Below are positions 5,819 through 14,866 of a stretch of DNA of 64,000 nucleotides, piece after piece (positions within the stretch are counted from its first letter, which is position 1; the number at the start of each line of letters is the position of its first letter). Both the position numbers and the translations under genes were made by a program. The notes under the pieces are model-generated. The model was not told where the DNA came from and did no database searches. It worked only from the letters and a program-made list of their open reading frames with translations. Origin of the DNA: Lachnospiraceae bacterium. Lineage in GTDB: Bacteria; Bacillota; Clostridia; Lachnospirales; Lachnospiraceae. Location: the NCBI GenBank assembly GCA_015056905.1, contig SVFI01000005.1:1-64000 (forward strand). The letters are read 5' to 3'.

Positions 5819-8596
5819 CTATTCTTTGCGTTTAAAACGGAAGACATTATGCTCCGTATCTGCACGCTTGATTTTATCTTCAATATGATCTGCGTACAGC
5901 TGTGCCGCCTTATCCTGCGCATCCTGCGCGGTCAGTTCACGGAACATCTCCAGGGATTTTTGCACTTCTCCGCTGTGAAAAGCCCGAACTGCCTCGCGGA
6001 ATTGCATCTTGCTCTGCTCACGTTTCTTTCGCACATCCTCATCCAGACAATCAAGCACTTCGTAAAGTCCCGCAACTTCATTGACGCCCGCCACCTGCAC
6101 CATGCCAAGATAACGTGTTGACAAAGCATCCGGATTCTTCATGCGATCCAGCGTATCCTTAGAAATAATCATTCCGGCGCCGTATTTCTTGGTGAGTGCT
6201 TCCATGCGGGAACTTAAGTTTACAGTATTGGAAATTACCGTCCCTGACATACGTTCCTCTTCTCCCACAATACCAATTTGTGCCATACCGGAATGAATAC
6301 CGATGCCGACCTTCACAGACGGAATTCCAAATTCCTTCTCCGCATCCGGGCAAAGCACAATCGCCCGGTAAAGCTCCACGCCTGCAGCCACTGCATCATC
6401 TGCGGATTCGAAAAGCGCCATCACCGCATCTCCGATGTATTTGTCAATAAAACCGTTATGTTTTCTTATTACCGGACCGGCCTTTCCGTAAATCCGATTC
6501 ACAAAGTCAAAGCTTTCCCGAGCCGTCATCATTTCCGAATTCAAAGAAAAAGCACGGATATCACAAAACAGGATGGAAAGATCCGCGCTTTGCGCATCGC
6601 CGAGCGCCAGATCCGTAAATTCTTCTTTATGTAGCAGTTCACGGAATTTTTCCGGAACAAATTTGTAATAAAACTTCTCATTTCGATCTTTTTCTCTTAT
6701 GTACTCTTCCAGCCGGTCCGCCATATCATTGACACCGGCGCAGATTTCTCCTGTCTCATCATCGGAATAAGCATCCACACGAACCGAAAAATCGCCGCCG
6801 GCAATACGAGCCACTACATCTTTCGCCTTTCGCAGCGTTTTCACATTGTAGGCGGATACCAGTGTAATAACCGCAATCAATAATGCAACCAAAATCAAAG
6901 TCGATACCAGCACGCTCTTTCCGGTGCTCACTATGGCTTCAATCAGACGATTCTGTGAAGCAGAAAGCAGTACATATGCATTATAATTTCCATCCTCCCC
7001 GTAAATCGGCGTCATCAATATCAGATGAAGATTCTCCCGGTCTTCTCCGAAGTTGACATCATTGGCAAACGTATGCGAATCTTTATAAAAGTACGAATCA
7101 ATCGCTTCTTCCGTCTCAATACTGCTGCCCAAAAAACGCCCGGAAGCATCACTGTCGGCAATACAAACGAACTTTTCTCCGATGGTTCTTACATAGAGTG
7201 CCATACTGTAGTTCCTGCTCCAGCCGCTCTTGTTTCCGTTCATAAACATCTGAAGCTTATCATTGAGCTCTTTTATCTGTCCATTATCAACACTCTCATA
7301 TCCGGTTACTGTTTCCAGCTGCTTTGCATCAAACTGCGCCGCTGCAATTTCATTGATGGCAATCGTCTCCCTGAGAATATCTTCGGTATTCAGATTAATC
7401 ATGCTGACAAACATGAGGATGACCACCACCATCAGCATAATTACTACCACGGGTATGGTGGAAAGCAACTGCTTTGATAATATGGATAACCGCCATTTCA
7501 TCAAACATCCAATGCCTGTAATCATACTCAAAAGCAGCAGCACAATGCCTGTCACCGGCAAAATGTCTTTCAGCCGCATCGCCCACAAAACATCAACCGG
7601 AAGACAGATATCCGGAGTATGTAAAACAAGCGCACTTTCCTTCTCCAACGTGTAAAGTGACTCGTTAATGTGAAGCACAGCTTTCTTTTCATATTCTCCC
7701 AGTCCGAACGCATACAGATTGACATCTTCTCCCATTCGAACGCTCTCTTTGACAGCAAGAAGTTGTGTCCAATCGCTGTTTTCCCATTTATAAAGTACCA
7801 GCTCATCTTGCCCTGCCAGCAGATAAAGCTGTTCCTCCACCATACAAACATCCTGTAAAAAGAGTCCCTCCTCCTTGCGGGCATCGTAGACAGCTTTATA
7901 CAACTGTTCGTATTCCCCGTTAAGAGCTATCGTTCCGACTTCTCCGTTATTTTTCAGTACCAAAAACTCTCCGTCCGGTGTAACATGGCACTGTATCACT
8001 TCTCCAAACCCTTCCTGCCAAACAGCTTTCTTCTCTTGCTGCAGATTGTTCGGATTGACTTCTACAATACTGCTTCCATCCACCTCTTTGTAAAGGTAGC
8101 GGAGGTGTTCTCCATCTGCATGAAGTCCATAGATTCTCCCCTGACGAATCGGAGGATTTTCCGCGCCTTGGCAATCATAGTGAACAATTTCTCTTACAAT
8201 CTTTCCGTTCGCATCAATTTCCCAAACTGCTTCCGCATCCGTCACCCTTGAATTTGCATCATAAACAGCTATATGACAGTAAAGGCTGTCCTGTTCTCCG
8301 AACGCTGTATCTACTATCTCCGCATTTTTGTAAGGAAACTGTCCGACCCGGGTCGCATAGAGCAATTCCCCATCGTTTCCCATACAATATAGGCTTTCTT
8401 TGTCATCTACAATCACACTGCGCCCATCGTCGGATGTACAGAAATGCTCCGGGTTTTTAAACCGAATCTGTCCGGATTTTTGTCCGTAGGAATATTCCGG
8501 AATTAAGACATATACCGCAAAGCAGAAAACGGCAAGGAACAACATAATCACTGCAAATGCCGGTTTTTTTAACACATTCGTTTTCTTTCGTTTCAT
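5819..8596 (-). CDS. Membrane-bound class III adenylate/guanylate cyclase with sensor domains
   Basis: The 925-residue protein begins with a membrane anchor, then an extracytoplasmic region of about 330 residues with beta-rich, propeller-like repeats. Two closely spaced membrane helices, a second extracytoplasmic Cache-like region, another membrane helix, a HAMP linker, a class III cyclase domain and a helical tail follow. Both metal-binding aspartates are visible (FCDIR and IGDAVMALF), as are the transition-state Asn and Arg (TVNLSSRMEA) and a lysine in the substrate pocket (IDKYIGD). It should make cAMP or cGMP on sensing an outside signal; which nucleotide is uncertain. I chose the ATG at 8596, preceded by AAAGGA, over an upstream frame. 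It follows the rpe terminator, so it is likely a separate unit. Confidence 0.85.
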   Translation of the reverse strand: MKRKKTNVLKKPAFAVIMLFLAVFCFAVYVLIPEYSYGQKSGQIRFKNPEHFCTSDDGRSVIVDDKESLYCMGNDGELLYATRVGQFPYKNAEIVDTAFGEQDSLYCHIAVYDANSRVTDAEAVWEIDANGKIVREIVHYDCQGAENPPIRQGRIYGLHADGEHLRYLYKEVDGSSIVEVNPNNLQQEKKAVWQEGFGEVIQCHVTPDGEFLVLKNNGEVGTIALNGEYEQLYKAVYDARKEEGLFLQDVCMVEEQLYLLAGQDELVLYKWENSDWTQLLAVKESVRMGEDVNLYAFGLGEYEKKAVLHINESLYTLEKESALVLHTPDICLPVDVLWAMRLKDILPVTGIVLLLLSMITGIGCLMKWRLSILSKQLLSTIPVVVIMLMVVVILMFVSMINLNTEDILRETIAINEIAAAQFDAKQLETVTGYESVDNGQIKELNDKLQMFMNGNKSGWSRNYSMALYVRTIGEKFVCIADSDASGRFLGSSIETEEAIDSYFYKDSHTFANDVNFGEDRENLHLILMTPIYGEDGNYNAYVLLSASQNRLIEAIVSTGKSVLVSTLILVALLIAVITLVSAYNVKTLRKAKDVVARIAGGDFSVRVDAYSDDETGEICAGVNDMADRLEEYIREKDRNEKFYYKFVPEKFRELLHKEEFTDLALGDAQSADLSILFCDIRAFSLNSEMMTARESFDFVNRIYGKAGPVIRKHNGFIDKYIGDAVMALFESADDAVAAGVELYRAIVLCPDAEKEFGIPSVKVGIGIHSGMAQIGIVGEEERMSGTVISNTVNLSSRMEALTKKYGAGMIISKDTLDRMKNPDALSTRYLGMVQVAGVNEVAGLYEVLDCLDEDVRKKREQSKMQFREAVRAFHSGEVQKSLEMFRELTAQDAQDKAAQLYADHIEDKIKRADTEHNVFRFKRKE

Positions 8597-8621
8597 ACTG
8601 ATTTCCTTTACTTTTGTTTGC

Positions 8622-8650
8622 AAAAAGACGGAACTGATTGTTCCGTCTTT
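8622..8650 (-). terminator. Terminator after rpe
   Basis: AAAGACGGAAC (8624-8634) and GTTCCGTCTTT (8640-8650) form an 11-bp stem with a five-base loop, followed by T residues on the minus strand. It ends the long operon upstream of the cyclase gene. Confidence 0.8.
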
Positions 8651-8667
8651 CCTACGCAAGTTTTAAT

Positions 8668-9342
8668 TTACACTTCAAATCTTCCTTCATGCTTCTTAAG
8701 CACATCCAAAAAATATTCTACGTTTTCCATAAGTTCGCCTTGGAAAATGGACGAACCCGAAACTAATATATTCGCACCCGCCTCAATAATCTTTTCAGCA
8801 TTTTCTTTATTTACACCGCCGTCAACTTCCACATCGACATTCAATCCGCGTTCCTGAATTGCTTTGCGGATTGCCACAATTTTTTGCGTACAACCTTCGA
8901 TATATTTCTGTCCGCCGAATCCGGTATTGACCGTCATAATGAGCACCTTGTCCACCTTGTCGAGGTATGGCATGATGGCAGACACCGGAGTCTGCGGATG
9001 CAGGGATACTCCTGCCTTTAAACCAAGGCTTTTGATATGCTCAATCGTCTCAATCATACATTTGCATGCTTCCACATGAACGGTAATCCCGTCCGCTCCC
9101 GCTTCTGCAAACTCTTCAATATAACGTTCCGGTTCCGTAATCATAAGGTGCACATCAAAAAAACGGTTCGTCAACTTACGAATGGAACGAATCACCGGAA
9201 ACCCAAACGAAATGGACGGCACAAAAATACCATCCATAACATCAATATGCACATACTGCGCACCCGCTTTGTCAAGCTGCACAATCTGTGCACCTAATTT
9301 TGCAAAATCTGCTGCTAAAATCGATGGAGCTAAAATCATCAT
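8668..9342 (-). CDS. rpe: Ribulose-phosphate 3-epimerase
   Basis: Interconverts D-ribulose 5-phosphate and D-xylulose 5-phosphate in the non-oxidative pentose phosphate pathway. The 224-residue TIM barrel starts with ILAPSILAADFAKLG and shows the metal-ligand regions VHIDVMDG and VHLMI, the VEVDGGVN strand and the phosphate-binding VSGSSIF. It starts 2 bases after rsgA stops and is the last gene of the murE-to-rpe run; rsgA-rpe pairs are common in Firmicutes. The first of two adjacent ATG codons has an AAGGAG site nine bases upstream. Confidence 0.95.
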   Translation of the reverse strand: MMILAPSILAADFAKLGAQIVQLDKAGAQYVHIDVMDGIFVPSISFGFPVIRSIRKLTNRFFDVHLMITEPERYIEEFAEAGADGITVHVEACKCMIETIEHIKSLGLKAGVSLHPQTPVSAIMPYLDKVDKVLIMTVNTGFGGQKYIEGCTQKIVAIRKAIQERGLNVDVEVDGGVNKENAEKIIEAGANILVSGSSIFQGELMENVEYFLDVLKKHEGRFEV

Positions 9343-9344
9343 TG

Positions 9345-10232
9345 TCAGTATCTCCTTTTTTCTTTACATTCCTCATACATCATTACATAGCTGTCATACC
9401 GTTGTCTGCTTATTTTTCCCTGACAAAGAGCTTCCTTCACACCACAATCCGGCTCATGAATATGTGAGCATCCGTAAAATCGGCACGAGCCTTCATGCTC
9501 ATATATCTCACGAAATCCTTTCGAAACTTCTTCCTTCTCGTACTCATCCATCCGAAGAGATGTAAAACCGGGCGTATCCATAATAAACGAATCTTCATCA
9601 AGCGCAATCAGCTCGCTGTGTCTTGTCGTATGACGCCCGCGTGCTGTTTTTTCACTGATGCCGCCCGTCTCCATCTTTACATCGGACTGTAAAAGATTAA
9701 TCAGAGACGACTTACCGACCCCACTCGGTCCTGCTACCGTTGTACACTTGTGCTTCAAATGTTGCAGTAACATATCTACCCCCTGCTTTTGTTTCGCACT
9801 CGTATAAATAATCGGGTAACCGCTCGCCTGATAAATTTGTTCTATAGTTTTATAAATGGACTGATTCGTATCCAGATCTGCCTTGTTAAAGCAAATTAAA
9901 CTCGGAATGCCCAAAAGCTCCATTCTTGCAAGAAACGTATCCAAGAGATGAAAATTCGGCTCCGGGTCTGTCTCCGCAAAAATCACCAGCGCCTGGTCGA
10001 TATTTGCAACTGCCGGACGAATCAATTCGTTTTTCCTTTTTTCAATCTGCTCGATATTGCCCTTATATTTCTCTTTATCCACAACCGCGAAACGGACATA
10101 ATCTCCCACCAGAGGTTTCATTTTGTCATTGCGAAAGCTTCCCTTCGCCTTGCACTCAAAGACCTCTCCCCATTGCGATTGCACATAATAAAAACCTGCA
10201 ATACCTTTTATAATCCTTCCCTTTTCCAGCAT
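9345..10232 (-). CDS. rsgA: Ribosome small-subunit-dependent GTPase A
   Basis: RsgA helps late maturation of the 30S subunit and releases assembly factors by GTP hydrolysis. The sequence shows an N-terminal OB fold, a circularly permuted GTPase with G4 (NKAD) before G1 (GPSGVGKSSL) and G3 (DTPGF), and a C-terminal zinc knuckle (CRFYGCSHIHEPDCGVKEA). Length 295 is normal. It lies 2 bases after prkC. In Firmicutes RsgA-type proteins are known substrates of the PASTA kinase, which fits the operon. Confidence 0.95.
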   Translation of the reverse strand: MLEKGRIIKGIAGFYYVQSQWGEVFECKAKGSFRNDKMKPLVGDYVRFAVVDKEKYKGNIEQIEKRKNELIRPAVANIDQALVIFAETDPEPNFHLLDTFLARMELLGIPSLICFNKADLDTNQSIYKTIEQIYQASGYPIIYTSAKQKQGVDMLLQHLKHKCTTVAGPSGVGKSSLINLLQSDVKMETGGISEKTARGRHTTRHSELIALDEDSFIMDTPGFTSLRMDEYEKEEVSKGFREIYEHEGSCRFYGCSHIHEPDCGVKEALCQGKISRQRYDSYVMMYEECKEKRRY

Positions 10233-10234
10233 GC

Positions 10235-12481
10235 TTACTCCTGTACAAACTCAATCGTAACAGGGGAAGTTGTCACTTCCTGCGTTACCTCTTCCTGCAC
10301 TTCCTCACCTGTCGCCGCATCAATCACCGGCTGCATGCTTGTTGACATATAAGTGTAAGTCAGCGTTCCGCTGCTCACTTTAAATCCTGTTTCATTGACT
10401 GCACACGGGAAAGAAGATGCAGTAAATGTTCTTGTTTCACCGTCGGAAGCCGTAATTGTAATTGTTACATTTCCGCTTGTATAACCGCTCGGTGCATCTA
10501 AAGTTGCCACATATTTGTACGTGTGTTTCTCCGGCCCGATGCTGAGCTGAATGTTCACGGCGGTTCCCTCTTCCACTTCCGTATCCGGACTGTGGCTCTG
10601 TGAAACAACGCAACCTTCCGTTACCGTATCACTGTGCGTCTCAGATATCGTACCGCATGTCAAACCTGCTGCCTGCAGTTTTTCCTTCGCTGCCGTCTCT
10701 GTCATTCCGCGGAGATCCGGTACTTTTACTTTGGATATCTCAGGACCGCTGCTTACCGTAAGCACCACTTCCGTTCCCGCTTCTGCATTGGTGCCTGCCA
10801 CCGGATTCTGTGAAATCACTTTGCCTTCTTCTACGGAATCAGACGAAGCTGTTGTCACCGTGACAGAAAAACCGAGTCCTTCAAGCGTACTCTTGGCCGT
10901 CGCCTCATCCTGTCCTGTCACATCAACTATTTCAATGCCGGTTACCTCTTCCTGCTCCGGTACCTCTTCTGAGCTGCCATCGCTTCCGTTGCTGACAACA
11001 AGGTCAATCGTCGTATAAAGTTCAACCTCTTCTCCTGCCATCACACCCTGACTGATGACGATACCGGCTGCATACTCATTTGAGCTCTGTTCCGTTATCT
11101 TCGTACCGAGTCCGAGTTCATTAAGCATTGACTTCGCCTCTTCTTTATCCTTACCTACAACATCAATCATGAGAACAGGACCATTTTGTTCCTGCGCGCT
11201 CTCCGACGCTGAACCTGCTGAATTTCCTTTGAAAATTCCAAGCGCATTCGCCGCAAGTACAAGTACTAAAATACCGATAATGACCGCTACCACAATGGCA
11301 AGAATCGTTGTGATACGTTCCATCTTCGGATCCATATCATCATCGTCATATTCCTCGTCATACTCGTCATCTTCCCCATCCTCGTAAACAACCGGCGCAG
11401 CCTTGACCTGTGCCGCTTTCGGCGCAGCTGCCTGTGCCTTATGCACCGGCTTCGGAGCAATCACTTCCAGTTCATCCTCATCATCCTCTTCCAAATCAAG
11501 TTCTGCGGATGTCATTCTCTGTACTTCACGGTCTTTTAAGCGCATCGGTTCTTCAAGGTCGATATGATCCGTGCGCTGCTTGATTTCAGCAATATCCTCC
11601 TCTGAAATCATCTTCGTTGCGCCGCCTGTATCTGCTGAAATAATTTTTACAAAATTCTCCTCCGGATACATGAGCGATTTCTTAAGATCGACAATCAGCT
11701 CACCCATGGACTGATATCTGCGATCCGGACTCTTCTGCGTACATTTGAAAATAATCTGTTCTACACAGACAGGTATCTCTGATACATACTCACGAGGAGA
11801 AGCCATTTCCTCCTGAATGTGTTTGATTGCGATGGCAACTGTTGTCTCCCCGTCAAACGGAACACGTCCCGTGAGCATTTCAAACATCGTACATCCGAGA
11901 GAATAAATATCACTTCTCTCGTCGGAGAATCCGCCTCTTGCCTGCTCAGGAGATGTGTAATGAACCGATCCCATCACATTAGATGTAATCGTGTTGGATG
12001 TCGCCGCCTTCGCAATACCGAAGTCCGCTATTTTAACCTTTCCTTCCTTGGAAATCATAATATTCTGTGGTTTAATATCCCTGTGAATAATATGGTTGTT
12101 ATGTGCCGCCTCGATACCCATAGATACCTGGATAGCAATACTGATGGCTTCCTTTACGGAAAGTCTTGCTTTTTTCTCAATATAATTTTTGAGAGTGATA
12201 CCCTCAACTAACTCCATGACAATGTAATTGATGCCTTCCTCTTCCCCGACATCATAAACGTTTACGATATTCGGATGCATCAGACCTGCTGCCGCCTGCG
12301 CTTCCACATGGAATTTGGAAACAAAATTCGTATTCTCCGAAAATTCCTGCTTAAGTACCTTCACAGCCACATAACGGTTTAATTTGTGACATTTCGCCTT
12401 GTAAACGTCACTCATTCCGCCCGTTCCGATTTTTTCCAATATTTCATATCTATCGCCGATAAGCATTCCAATTTTAATCAT
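10235..12481 (-). CDS. prkC: PASTA-domain Ser/Thr protein kinase
   Basis: An N-terminal Hanks-type kinase domain (residues about 12-270) has the glycine loop, Lys41 in VAVK, HRD at 133-135 and DFG at 153-155. A long acidic linker leads to one membrane helix (about 390-413). Three extracellular PASTA repeats follow (roughly 425-640), and a C-terminal beta-rich region of about 100 residues. PASTA kinases bind muropeptides and lipid II and link wall state to growth, division and dormancy exit. The gene overlaps the upstream phosphatase by 4 bases, so the pair is translationally coupled. The operon ties it to translation factors and to murE further upstream. Confidence 0.95.
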   Translation of the reverse strand: MIKIGMLIGDRYEILEKIGTGGMSDVYKAKCHKLNRYVAVKVLKQEFSENTNFVSKFHVEAQAAAGLMHPNIVNVYDVGEEEGINYIVMELVEGITLKNYIEKKARLSVKEAISIAIQVSMGIEAAHNNHIIHRDIKPQNIMISKEGKVKIADFGIAKAATSNTITSNVMGSVHYTSPEQARGGFSDERSDIYSLGCTMFEMLTGRVPFDGETTVAIAIKHIQEEMASPREYVSEIPVCVEQIIFKCTQKSPDRRYQSMGELIVDLKKSLMYPEENFVKIISADTGGATKMISEEDIAEIKQRTDHIDLEEPMRLKDREVQRMTSAELDLEEDDEDELEVIAPKPVHKAQAAAPKAAQVKAAPVVYEDGEDDEYDEEYDDDDMDPKMERITTILAIVVAVIIGILVLVLAANALGIFKGNSAGSASESAQEQNGPVLMIDVVGKDKEEAKSMLNELGLGTKITEQSSNEYAAGIVISQGVMAGEEVELYTTIDLVVSNGSDGSSEEVPEQEEVTGIEIVDVTGQDEATAKSTLEGLGFSVTVTTASSDSVEEGKVISQNPVAGTNAEAGTEVVLTVSSGPEISKVKVPDLRGMTETAAKEKLQAAGLTCGTISETHSDTVTEGCVVSQSHSPDTEVEEGTAVNIQLSIGPEKHTYKYVATLDAPSGYTSGNVTITITASDGETRTFTASSFPCAVNETGFKVSSGTLTYTYMSTSMQPVIDAATGEEVQEEVTQEVTTSPVTIEFVQE

Positions 12482-13233
12482 TCTTTCACCTCGTCTGAAA
12501 ACGGTTTTACTAATACTACTCCGATGTTGTCCTTACCACCGTTGGCATTGGCAGCATCGATAAGCGCCTGCGCGGTTTCCACCAGCGTCCGGTCATCCTT
12601 GTGCTCGCTCATGATTTTGAGAATATCCTTATCCTCCACCATGTTGGTCAGTCCGTCCGAACACATAAGGATTCGATCTGACGGCTTAAGCTCTACGGTA
12701 AAGAAATCAATATCAACATCATCCTTGGCACCGATTGCTCTCGTGATGATATTCTTATCCGGATGAAGTCTTGCATCCTCACGTTTAATTCCTCCGAGAC
12801 GCACCATTTCTTCCACAAGGGAATGGTCTCTCGTAATCTGACGTATCTCCTGCCCGTTAATAATATACAGCCTGGAATCACCCACATTCGCTACCTGCAG
12901 ATATCTTCCGATAATAGTTGCCACAACAACCGTCGTTCCCATACCTGACAGATTCGGGTCTTCACTCGCCTGTCTCCTGATTTCTTTGTTCGCCACCTGA
13001 ATCGCTTTTTTGATAATAAGCGAAGGATTCTTTTCAAAAGAGGCTTTAATTTCGCGCTCTATCGTCTCAACGGTATAACGCGACGCATAATCGCCCGCTT
13101 TATGTCCTCCCATTCCATCTGCCACAATAAACAGATTCGGCATATTGCCGATTGGGTTCCCGGATGAAAACACATAGTCCTGATTCAATTGTCTTTTTCT
13201 TCCGATGTCGGTTACGGAATATGATTTCAACAC
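12478..13233 (-). CDS. prpC: PP2C-type Ser/Thr phosphatase
   Basis: Cognate phosphatase of the downstream kinase. PPM-family motifs are present: an early DxG region (DIGRKRQLNQD), the metal-binding VADGMGGH, GMGTTVV, VGDSRLY, RDHSLVEEM, MCSDGLTN and KDNIGVVLV. The start appears to be GTG at 13233, seven bases after a strong AGGAGG; a TTG three bases earlier is possible. Length 251 is usual. A terminator lies between it and the secreted-protein gene upstream, so it needs readthrough or its own promoter. Confidence 0.93.
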   Translation of the reverse strand: MLKSYSVTDIGRKRQLNQDYVFSSGNPIGNMPNLFIVADGMGGHKAGDYASRYTVETIEREIKASFEKNPSLIIKKAIQVANKEIRRQASEDPNLSGMGTTVVVATIIGRYLQVANVGDSRLYIINGQEIRQITRDHSLVEEMVRLGGIKREDARLHPDKNIITRAIGAKDDVDIDFFTVELKPSDRILMCSDGLTNMVEDKDILKIMSEHKDDRTLVETAQALIDAANANGGKDNIGVVLVKPFSDEVKE

Positions 13234-13318
13234 CAAGAGTCCTCCTCTTTCTTTTGAAATAGCAGTGCGTCAATTTACCTTTCGACACACTTACCCATAC
13301 TTTGTTATCTTATCATAT

Positions 13319-13355
13319 ATAAAAAAAAAGAGCAAGACTGTGCCTCTTGCTCTTT
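13319..13355 (-). terminator. Terminator after the secreted repeat-protein gene
   Basis: AAAGAGCAAGA (13327-13337) and TCTTGCTCTTT (13345-13355) form a perfect 11-bp stem with a seven-base loop, followed on the minus strand by eight or more T residues. Confidence 0.85.
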
Positions 13356-13361
13356 GATTAT

Positions 13362-14864
13362 CTAGAATTTCTTGTAAGATACTTTTTTACCAGCACCTTT
13401 ATCTCTCAACAGCTTTTTGTAAAAACTGTATTTCTTCTTCGGTACTTTGATGACTGCTTTTGACTTTATTCCGTAAAATGCTTTAGAACCTATTTTTTTA
13501 CTTGTCAATTTTGTCGTGGAAATTTTAACGGTTTTCAAATTTATACACTTATAAAATGCCTTTGCACCGATTTGGCTTACATTCTTCCCTATCGTTAAGT
13601 TCTTAATATATTTATTATCTTTAAATGCATTCTTTGCAATCGATGTTACTTTATAGGTAACCCCGTCAATCTTTACTGTTGCAGGAACGGAAACCGTGCT
13701 CTTCTTTTTGTTTACCGGTTTCACATATTCTACCGTTCCTTTTGTCAGACTTGACTTGGTAATCTTATAAGTCGCCTTACCGTCATCTCCCTTGAACTTC
13801 TTTCCGACCGCAGGAGCTCCGAGCGGAGATATGTTTTCTGTTCTTACAGCCTGACACGCGCTACATTTATAGGTACGTACCCCTTTCTTCAGAGCTGTCG
13901 GTTTTTTCGTAATCACACCCGAATCCCATGCATGCTCACATGCACTTCGTGTTATTGTAATCTGTTTTTGCACGTTATTATAATTATTTTTATCTGCTCC
14001 ATCATATACAGCCGTTGCAGTAAGCGGCACATTAGCCGACAACCCTTTTACCTTATCTGCATCTGACCATTTCCATCCCCACGGCAAACTGACATCTCCC
14101 ACTGTTTTACAGGAGAACGGCGCATCCATAACTGCATTAGGCATATCCGGAGCATTTTCTGCCTTGGAAATCACGATTGGCGCAGACAGCGTATATTTCC
14201 CGTCCGCAATTTTGTAATTACTGCCATGCTCACCCTTAAGGGTTACACCGGATAATGTAATCTCGTTATATGTACCTGCATCCGCAGAAGGTAATGTTCC
14301 TTTTAAACCACTGTAATTTACAGAAACATCATCACTGTCGATAATGCCATTTACTTCTAAACTCAATATATTGACCTTGTTTGTCCCGTCATACACTCTT
14401 CCCTGTGCACTCACCATACTTACTGATACCGGTGCTTCCGTAATCTTGAACACATAGACAGCACTTGCACTCTCGCCGTTCGTTCCCGTCATTGTCGCAT
14501 ACACTCTGGCAATTCCTACATTTACATTATCTTCATAAGTCAAGACCGGGTCGGCTCCCTGCCAGTTATCATCTTTCAATATCGTAGCCCCGTTTTTTTC
14601 CATACCATCATATACAAAACTTGCCTCGAATGTCTGCGTGTACTTAAATGGCGGATACTCGATACGTGCAAATGCCTGATGCGTACAATCTTTCACCGTA
14701 CAATGCTCAACAAGCATACCTCCCTCTGCGCCATATGTATACCCCGCATTGCATGAGTGAGTTTGTTCCTCCGCCTGAACAGTTACCGATAACATCAACA
14801 TTGCTGCCAAAGCAACCGAAAACAGAATTGTCTTAGCCAGCCCTCCAAAAATATGTTTTTTCAT
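13362..14864 (-). CDS. Secreted protein with YDG/MBG-like and BspA-type leucine-rich repeats
   Basis: The first 31 residues are a classical signal peptide ending near VQAEE. Next come bacterial-surface beta domains, including a YDG-type repeat (VYDGTNKVNILSLEVNG to about residue 230), a cysteine-bearing segment (EHAWDSGVITKKP, CSACQAVRT), and a C-terminal BspA-like LRR_5 region (VTSIAKNAFKDNKYIKNL, IGAKAFYKCINLKTV, IGSKAFYG). The end is strongly basic. Such proteins are exported and often adhere to wall or host; no sortase motif is seen. The gene overlaps its ribosome binding site with the rlmN stop region and ends in its own terminator, so it looks inserted into an otherwise conserved operon. 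The exact function is not known. Confidence 0.8.
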   Translation of the reverse strand: MKKHIFGGLAKTILFSVALAAMLMLSVTVQAEEQTHSCNAGYTYGAEGGMLVEHCTVKDCTHQAFARIEYPPFKYTQTFEASFVYDGMEKNGATILKDDNWQGADPVLTYEDNVNVGIARVYATMTGTNGESASAVYVFKITEAPVSVSMVSAQGRVYDGTNKVNILSLEVNGIIDSDDVSVNYSGLKGTLPSADAGTYNEITLSGVTLKGEHGSNYKIADGKYTLSAPIVISKAENAPDMPNAVMDAPFSCKTVGDVSLPWGWKWSDADKVKGLSANVPLTATAVYDGADKNNYNNVQKQITITRSACEHAWDSGVITKKPTALKKGVRTYKCSACQAVRTENISPLGAPAVGKKFKGDDGKATYKITKSSLTKGTVEYVKPVNKKKSTVSVPATVKIDGVTYKVTSIAKNAFKDNKYIKNLTIGKNVSQIGAKAFYKCINLKTVKISTTKLTSKKIGSKAFYGIKSKAVIKVPKKKYSFYKKLLRDKGAGKKVSYKKF

Positions 14865-14866
14865 CC

